Assembly (NCBI GenBank): GCA_030737875.1
Contig: CM060922.1
Coordinates: 302,985,456 to 303,049,455 of the forward strand
Length of the DNA: 64,000 nt
Direction: 5' to 3'
Source of the DNA: Allium sativum
Taxonomy: Eukaryota; Streptophyta; Magnoliopsida; Asparagales; Amaryllidaceae
The notes beneath the pieces are model-generated. The model was not told where the DNA came from, ran no database searches, and saw only the letters and a program-made list of their open reading frames with translations. Positions within the stretch are counted from its first letter, which is position 1. Every line of letters begins with the position of its first letter. Both the position numbers and the translations under genes were made by a program. Below, one piece after another: positions 57,996 to 64,000 of this stretch.

Positions 57996-60900
57996 AGGAA
58001 CCACCCAAATTTTTCTTGGTCGAACCCCAATAATTCGGCTAACCCATCTCACGTGCAACCCTTTATTCCCAATCCGAATTACCAAGGTCCACCCCCCAAT
58101 TCTCAAACCTCTCAAGCTACACCTCAATCCAAACAACCTTATAGGCACCCCAATTTTCAATCATCAAACCAATCATCTCAATCTTCTCAACCGTCACCAG
58201 ACATTGTGCGTTTAGAAAAACAAATGGAACAAATGATGAATATGATAAAGGAACTAGCGAAAAATAACGAGAAAGGAAAGTTGCCTAGTCAACCTGAGGT
58301 GAATCCAAAATATAACTCTCGTACTGTAAATTCTTGTGAGGACGAAAACCATAATCCAGTCAACGCTATTACAACCCTTCGATCTGGAAAGAGGATTGAT
58401 AATAACGTGGACGACCCTGACGAACCTCCTAACTCGACCCCAATCCCTAATCTTGATGATCACCCATTGGCTTCGAATGCCAATTCTTCTAAACCTCAAG
58501 TCCCCTTAAATGTTGGCAATCCCAACAGTTCTTCTCCCAGCGTCGGCAAACCCGACCCACCTTCGAAAATTAATGTTGGCAATCCCAACATTTCATCTTC
58601 TACACCCCTACCACCTTCTTCTTCGAATGATGAAACTCATCCCAGAATCGAAAAACCAGTTGCTCCTTTTCCTCATAGACTCAATAATAAGAAGAAAGCT
58701 GCAAATTTCGATAAAATCTTGGAAATTTTCAAACAAGTCCGTGTGAACATTCCTCTTTTAGACACCATTGAACAAATTCCTCAATATGCCAAATGTCTTA
58801 AGGAGTTGTGCACACAAAAACGTGCGACCAATGTCCCAAAAACAGCTTTTCTAACTGCAAATACAAGCTCTGTTCTTTCGAATCTTGCCCCAGTCAAGTA
58901 TAAAGACCCTGGCTGCCCTACGATTGATTGTAAAATAGGAAACACTCACATCTCTCATGCCCTACTCGACCTTGGTGCCAGTGTCAACCTTCTCCCTTAT
59001 ACTGTCTATCGTCAACTTGGACTAGGGGAGATTAAACCAACAAACATCACACTTCAACTTGCCGATCGATCTGTCAAAAAGCCATTGGGAATTATCGAAG
59101 ACGTCTTGATACAGATCGAACAGTTTTACTTCCCTGTTGATTTTATAGTTCTAGAAACAGAGCCTGTCTCAAATCCCAACGTTCAAATACCATTGATCTT
59201 AGGACGCCCTTTCTTAGCAACCTCTAATGCTGTCATTAATTATAGGAATGGTCAGCTTCGACTTTCCTTCGGGCACCTAACCATTGAGCTAAACATCTTT
59301 AATCTCAACAAGCAACCTAGGGATTTTGAGATCGATGAAATTGACATGATTCAAACCACAGTTGATGAAACCTCTAGTGACACTTCTGAAGCCTTGAAAA
59401 TGTGCCTTGACCATTTCGACTCTGATTTCAATGAACTCGAATACATTTCTGACCTAAACAAAATTCTTGACTCCGACACTTCGTCACCTGAATCTAACCA
59501 GGGAATCTTGACCAATGTTGATACACAAGAACTTCCTAAGTTAGACCTCAAACCCTTGCCACCAGACCTTAAGTATGCATACTTGGACCCATCACAAACT
59601 TTTCCCGTAATCTTGGCCTCCGATCTTACCAAGGACCAAGAAGAAAAACTTTTGGAAATTTTACGGGAAAATAAAGATGCCTTGGGGTGGGAAATTAGCG
59701 ATATAAAAGGAATTAGCCCATCCATTGTGGAACATCGCATACATTTAGCTGATGAGGCCAAACCCACCCGTGAGGCTCAAAGGCGATTAAACCCGAACAT
59801 GAGAGAAGTGGTCAAGGAGGAGATAATCAAATGTCTAGACAATAACATCATCTATCCCATCTCTGATAGTACTTGGGTGAGCCCGGTACAAGTTATACCA
59901 AAGAAGTCGGGAGTCACAGTGATAAAAAATGACAGTAATGAACTCGTCCCAACAAAAATCAAAACCAAATGGCGTGTGTGCATCGACTATCGAAAGCTTA
60001 ACTCAGCCACACGAAAAGACCATTTTCCCTTGCCTTTTATTGACCAAATGCTCGAACGCTTAGCGGGACATGAGTACTACTGTTTTCTCGATGGATACTC
60101 TGGCTATAACCAAATCCCTGTTGCTTTAGAGGATCAACATAAGACCACCTTTACTTGTCCCTTTGGAACCTTTGCTTATCGTCGCATGCCTTTCGGTCTT
60201 TGTAATGCCCCCGCGACTTTCCAAAGGTGTATGATGAGTATTTTCTCTGATATGGTGGAAGAATTCTTGGAAATATTCATGGACGATTTTTCAATATATG
60301 GATCATCTTTTTCCCAATGTCTCACTCATCTAGAACTCGTCCTTAAGCGTTGTAAGGAGAAATCACTCGTGCTTAATTGGGAGAAATGCCACTTTATGGT
60401 AAAAAGGGGGATAGTTCTAGGTCATGTCGTCTCCAAAGATGGCCTAGAAGTCGATAAATCCAAAATCGATTTGATTGCTAATTTACCTCCTCCTAAGTCT
60501 GTCAAAGATGTTCGTTCATTTCTTGGCCATGCAGGATTCTATAGAAGATTCATTAAGGATTTCTCAAAAATTTCAAAACCTCTCTCGAATTTACTTGCCA
60601 AAGACGTAAAGTTTGAATTTTCCAATGATTGCAGAACATCTTTTGAAACTCTTAAATCACTCTTGACCACAACTCCCATCATTCAACCTCCTGATTGGAC
60701 TCAACCCTTTGAACTTATGTGCGACGCTTTTGACTTTGCAATTGGAGCCATCTTGGGTCAGCGTATTGATAAACTCCCTCGAGTCATTTATTACGCCAGC
60801 AAAACCTTAAACGAGGCCCAACTTAATTACTCAACTACTGAAAATGAATTTTTGGCAGTTGTCTTCGCTCTTGAGAAATTCAGACCATATCTCATAGGAT

Positions 60901-62435
60901 CCAAAGTCATAGTTTACACTGACCATGCTGCCTTACGATATTTGCTTTCTAAGAAGGATGCCAAGGCCCGCTTGATCCGTTGGATCCTTCTTCTTCAAGA
61001 GTTTGACATAGAAATACGAGATAAAAAGGGTTCTGAAAATGTCGTAGCTGATCATCTCTCTCGAATTGTGCACGAAAATGATAACGACACCCAAATCGAT
61101 GACTATTTTCCTGATGAACAACTCCTTTCGATCTCTAACACCCCTTGGTATGCTGACATCGTGAATTATCTTGTCACACAACAAACACCTGCTGAATGGT
61201 CGAAACAAGATAAACAAAAATTTCTCTCGAAAGTTCGAAACTTCTATTGGGATGACCCATATCTTTTCAAATACTGTCCAGACCAAATCATTCGAAGGTG
61301 TGTGCCCGATCATGAACACCAAAGTATTCTCTCTTTCTCACATGACCATGCTTGTGGCGGTCATTTTGGAGCAAGAAAAACTACGACAAAAGTTTTGCAA
61401 AGCGGTTTTTATTGGCCCACACTCTTCCGTGATGCTTTCGAATTTTGTTCTAAATGTGAGCGATGTCAACGAACGGGTCGAATCTCTAAGCGGAACATGA
61501 TGCCTCTCAACCCCATTTTAGTGATTGAGTTATTCGATGTTTGGGGCATCGATTTCATGGGACCATTCCCTAATTCATTTAGGAATCTTTACATCTTGCT
61601 TGCGGTAGATTATGTCTCAAAATGGGTTGAAGCCATTCCGACGAAAACCAATGACAACAAGGTTGTTGTCAAATTCCTCAAAGAAAACATCTTTTCACGC
61701 TTTGGCACACCTCGAGCTATCATTAGCGATAATGACACTCACTTCTGTAATCGTGCTTTTGAGTCCTTGCTCAAGAAATACTCAATCACACACAAGCTGT
61801 CAACACCTTACCATCCACAAACTAGTGGACAAGTAGAAGTTTCCAATAGACAAATCAAACAAATTCTTGAGAAAACCGTGAATTCCAATAGAAAAGATTG
61901 GTCTGTAAAACTGATTGATGCACTTTGGGCTTTTCGCACTGCTTATAAAACCAATCTAGGGATGTCACCATATCGATTAGTCTTTGGAAAGGCTTGTCAC
62001 TTACCTCTTGAATTAGAGCATCGTGCTCTTTGGGCCATAAAATTTTTGAACTTTGACTTAGAAAAAGCCGGCTCACACAGGAAGTTACAAATTTCTGAAT
62101 TAGAGGAATTAAGAAATGAGGCGTATGAAAATGCGAAAATCTACAAAGAAAGAACCAAAGCCCAACACGACAAAAACATACTTCGTAAGGAATTCAACAT
62201 AGGTCAAAAAGTTCTTTTATATGACTCTAGACTTCACTTGTTTCCAGGAAAACTCAGATCTCGATGGACTGGACCTTATGTCGTGAAAACAGTATACCCT
62301 CATGGAGCAGTTGAAATTGAAAATCCTAGGGATGGAAAAGCCTTCAAAGTAAACGGTCAACGACTGAAACCATTTTTGGAATTCGAACAATATGATGAAG
62401 ATGACTCTATCGATCTGCATGATCATCCACCATGA
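57996..62435 (+). CDS. pol of element E: protease, RT, RNase H, integrase
   Basis: One open frame of about 1480 codons continues in the gag frame after the single TAG. A Pro/Ser-rich linker with repeated NVGNPN is followed by protease ([20 protein letters not shown], about 58964), RT ([17 protein letters not shown] at about 59971, catalytic FMDD at about 60277), RNase H ([16 protein letters not shown] at about 60715, [12 protein letters not shown]), integrase zinc finger ([22 protein letters not shown]) and core ([28 protein letters not shown]). All catalytic residues appear intact. No chromodomain, as usual for Athila. It has its own no clear ATG near the start, so it is expected to be made as a gag-pol fusion. 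Confidence 0.92.
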   Translation, partial: RNHPNFSWSNPNNSANPSHVQPFIPNPNYQGPPPNSQTSQATPQSKQPYRHPNFQSSNQSSQSSQPSPDIVRLEKQMEQMMNMIKELAKNNEKGKLPSQPEVNPKYNSRTVNSCEDENHNPVNAITTLRSGKRIDNNVDDPDEPPNSTPIPNLDDHPLASNANSSKPQVPLNVGNPNSSSPSVGKPDPPSKINVGNPNISSSTPLPPSSSNDETHPRIEKPVAPFPHRLNNKKKAANFDKILEIFKQVRVNIPLLDTIEQIPQYAKCLKELCTQKRATNVPKTAFLTANTSSVLSNLAPVKYKDPGCPTIDCKIGNTHISHALLDLGASVNLLPYTVYRQLGLGEIKPTNITLQLADRSVKKPLGIIEDVLIQIEQFYFPVDFIVLETEPVSNPNVQIPLILGRPFLATSNAVINYRNGQLRLSFGHLTIELNIFNLNKQPRDFEIDEIDMIQTTVDETSSDTSEALKMCLDHFDSDFNELEYISDLNKILDSDTSSPESNQGILTNVDTQELPKLDLKPLPPDLKYAYLDPSQTFPVILASDLTKDQEEKLLEILRENKDALGWEISDIKGISPSIVEHRIHLADEAKPTREAQRRLNPNMREVVKEEIIKCLDNNIIYPISDSTWVSPVQVIPKKSGVTVIKNDSNELVPTKIKTKWRVCIDYRKLNSATRKDHFPLPFIDQMLERLAGHEYYCFLDGYSGYNQIPVALEDQHKTTFTCPFGTFAYRRMPFGLCNAPATFQRCMMSIFSDMVEEFLEIFMDDFSIYGSSFSQCLTHLELVLKRCKEKSLVLNWEKCHFMVKRGIVLGHVVSKDGLEVDKSKIDLIANLPPPKSVKDVRSFLGHAGFYRRFIKDFSKISKPLSNLLAKDVKFEFSNDCRTSFETLKSLLTTTPIIQPPDWTQPFELMCDAFDFAIGAILGQRIDKLPRVIYYASKTLNEAQLNYSTTENEFLAVVFALEKFRPYLIGSKVIVYTDHAALRYLLSKKDAKARLIRWILLLQEFDIEIRDKKGSENVVADHLSRIVHENDNDTQIDDYFPDEQLLSISNTPWYADIVNYLVTQQTPAEWSKQDKQKFLSKVRNFYWDDPYLFKYCPDQIIRRCVPDHEHQSILSFSHDHACGGHFGARKTTTKVLQSGFYWPTLFRDAFEFCSKCERCQRTGRISKRNMMPLNPILVIELFDVWGIDFMGPFPNSFRNLYILLAVDYVSKWVEAIPTKTNDNKVVVKFLKENIFSRFGTPRAIISDNDTHFCNRAFESLLKKYSITHKLSTPYHPQTSGQVEVSNRQIKQILEKTVNSNRKDWSVKLIDALWAFRTAYKTNLGMSPYRLVFGKACHLPLELEHRALWAIKFLNFDLEKAGSHRKLQISELEELRNEAYENAKIYKERTKAQHDKNILRKEFNIGQKVLLYDSRLHLFPGKLRSRWTGPYVVKTVYPHGAVEIENPRDGKAFKVNGQRLKPFLEFEQYDEDDSIDLHDHPP

Positions 62436-63819
62436 AATCAGGTGGTACACGTTCTTTTTCTTTTATTTTTCTTTTTCGTTTATTTAATTTTATTTTTGTT
62501 TTTATGCCTTAGACAGTTGGGACACTGTCTCAATCAAGTGTGGGGGGGAGTCTGCATTTCATCCATTTTCATTTTTTCTTTGTTTTTATTTCTTTTTATT
62601 TTCAGCCATTTAAATAGGACCATCATACATTTTAGACTGTAGTAACATGCCATTTTTTTTTACTCATTTTCAAGTGATACAACAAAATAAGTTTACAATT
62701 TTTAGCCAGTTGATAGTATTTTTCTCTCTCAACTTAGATTGAATAGGAAATATAATGAAAAGTTTAATTTTGAGGGATAATAGTGCAACCGGTACATAGG
62801 GAGATTCTTAGGTGATGGCCATGAAATCTATTCTATATTGTAGACTTTGTTTAAATAAGTGGAGGACTTAAAATACTTATATTGGCTTTTCAAATCTTTA
62901 AAACTAAGTTGTGTTAAGTTGAATTCGCGTTACTCTCTTTTGTGCTTATATTTTCGATAACAATAATAATAGTATTCCAAGGGTATCCAACATTGCTTGT
63001 ATATCGAGCGTTGGTGTGCAAACCCGCCAAGCTCTATCCGACGCGTTGTTGACAAAGTCAAAGTTGGAATATCTTGGTCTCATTCTATGAGATTGGACAC
63101 CTAAGGATTACCGACACGTTGTTGACAAAGTCAAAGTCGGCCTGCACAATCCGCCAAGCTCTTTACCTACTCTCCGTTAGTCCGCGAGGCAGTGCATGGG
63201 TGGTAAACCTTGGTCTTTTTAGTTAGGTGTATGTACTTAATCATAAATCTTAAAATTTTATAGAATAAAGAATAAGCGATGATACCCAAACACTTCTTGA
63301 CCTTATTGATTTGACTAGCCATACATGAGAAAATTAGAATACCACTTTGCAAACTGTGCCAAGCAAACTAAGAATTTATTTCATGGCTGCACTATGTTAT
63401 CGACCGAACTAACTGGCCAAACTGGAATTTAACATTTGAAAATTTGATTTGTATTGGAAATTTTGTGACAAGTTGAGGTATCTAAAATAAAATCAACTGA
63501 TTAGAAATTGTTAACTTAATTTGTTGTACCACTTTCCTGAAATAAGTCGTGTTTTCATTTTTCATTTTTAATTGCATATGTCCACTGCATTCATGTAGTT
63601 TCATTAGAATCATAGCATACAGCATTTGGATTTTGTGGGTAGTATCCGCTGAAAACCCTCACGAGACACCACTCGTCCTACTAGGGACACCTAGAGGTTT
63701 AACGGCTTGTTGCATACGCTCAATGCAATCGTGTTTCCTACGAAAGTGTGACCTTTCTAGTTTAGTTTTTCATTTTTTGTTTTACTCGAGGACGAGTAAA
63801 AGATAAGTGTGGGGGTATT
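62436..63819 (+). other. 3' untranslated region of element E with two polypurine tracts
   Basis: No env-like ORF is present between pol and the 3' LTR. An inner purine tract AGTGTGGGGGGGAG (about 62537-62550) lies 110 bp after pol, and a similar one AAGTGTGGGGGTA (about 63805-63817) is just before the LTR. Two copies of a hairpin (63038-63067 and 63111-63140) lie between ccgccaagctct repeats. Confidence 0.75.
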
Positions 63820-64000
63820 TGATTGACATAGAAATGTGTTTATTTTATGCTCTTATATTTTATCTTTTGTATATAAATAAATATTACTTGGGTATTGTTT
63901 TGTTATTTTTACAGATAGTCCAACCCAGCCCGCATGCAACCAGAAATGTAGAGAAATAGAGTTCAATTTGCTGTGTATTTGCATTTTGAAGAATTGTAGA
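63820..64000 (+). repeat. 3' LTR of element E (first 181 bp)
   Basis: It matches 53885-54065 with two A-to-G differences. The remaining 770 bp or so and the right TSD lie outside the window. Confidence 0.97.

Larger units (their letters stand above)
53885..64000 (+). mobile_element. Athila-type Gypsy retrotransposon E (right end outside window)
   Basis: A complete 5' LTR (53885-54836), tRNA-Asp primer site, 2.2-kb leader, gag-pol, 1.4-kb 3' untranslated region, polypurine tract and the first 181 bp of the 3' LTR are present. The visible part of the two LTRs differs at 2 of 181 positions, so insertion is recent. The left flank is attgg (53880-53884), in element D's pol; the right TSD is beyond the window. 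Expected full length is about 10.9 kb. Confidence 0.95.

Noticed and set aside
62442..62642. Env-like protein after Athila pol
   Set aside because: The only frame is 66 codons of Phe/Leu from T-rich DNA; no signal peptide plus transmembrane design or length typical of env-like ORFs.

Overview
This window is plant nuclear DNA, probably from a eudicot; the species cannot be told from the sequence. The only host gene is at the left edge: on the minus strand, positions 187 to 1 encode the N-terminus of a B2-type cyclin-dependent kinase (GEGTYG loop and PPTTLRE helix, which in this position marks plant CDKB kinases). Its promoter shows a TATA box and a near-perfect MSA element of the kind that drives G2/M expression. 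Positions about 350-4300 are AT-rich intergenic DNA with a probable old LTR fragment and a compound microsatellite.

The rest is one very large nest of transposable elements. The order of insertion can be read from interrupted structures and, in most cases, target-site duplications (TSDs). The base is a decayed L1-type LINE (minus, about 4300-11640). It holds a 2.87-kb solo LTR (A, 6062-8932) and a Copia remnant (F, minus, about 11646-15577). Inside F sits a decayed chromovirus-like Gypsy element (D, plus, from 15578; gag-pol at 49761-53884). D's 5' LTR is split twice: by Gypsy element B (15597-35370, TSD tttta) and by a CACTA (En/Spm) DNA transposon (35918-47498). B is itself split by Gypsy element C (minus, 23320-31948, TSD gattg). 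The CACTA element is split by an 861-bp TRIM-like Copia derivative (40487-41347, TSD atcag). D's integrase end is cut by a young Athila-type Gypsy element (E, from 53885 past the right edge). The deepest chain is LINE, F, D, B, C.

By LTR comparison E is youngest (2 differences in 181 bp), C is intermediate (about 4% over its first 270 bp) and B is older (more than 10% by eye); D is heavily decayed. E has an almost intact gag-pol frame with one in-frame TAG between gag and pol, a tRNA-Asp type primer site, a long leader and no env-like ORF. B and D carry recognisable gag, protease, RT, RNase H and integrase full of stops and frameshifts. C keeps only gag, part of protease and the end of pol. 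The CACTA element keeps decayed TNP2 transposase and a second gene with three tandem copies of a small domain.

The most unusual signal is non-coding. At least six places in different elements carry families of short hairpins in which the loop is conserved while both arms change together, so pairing is kept. The clearest are five hairpins with a GCACTTCTC-type loop inside the TRIM (40740-40860) and about a dozen hairpins with a CCA-type triloop inside element C (26413-27416). A second recurring pattern is that several unrelated LTR promoters share TGGGCY (Site II) and TAGGGTT (telo-box-like) motifs around the TATA box.
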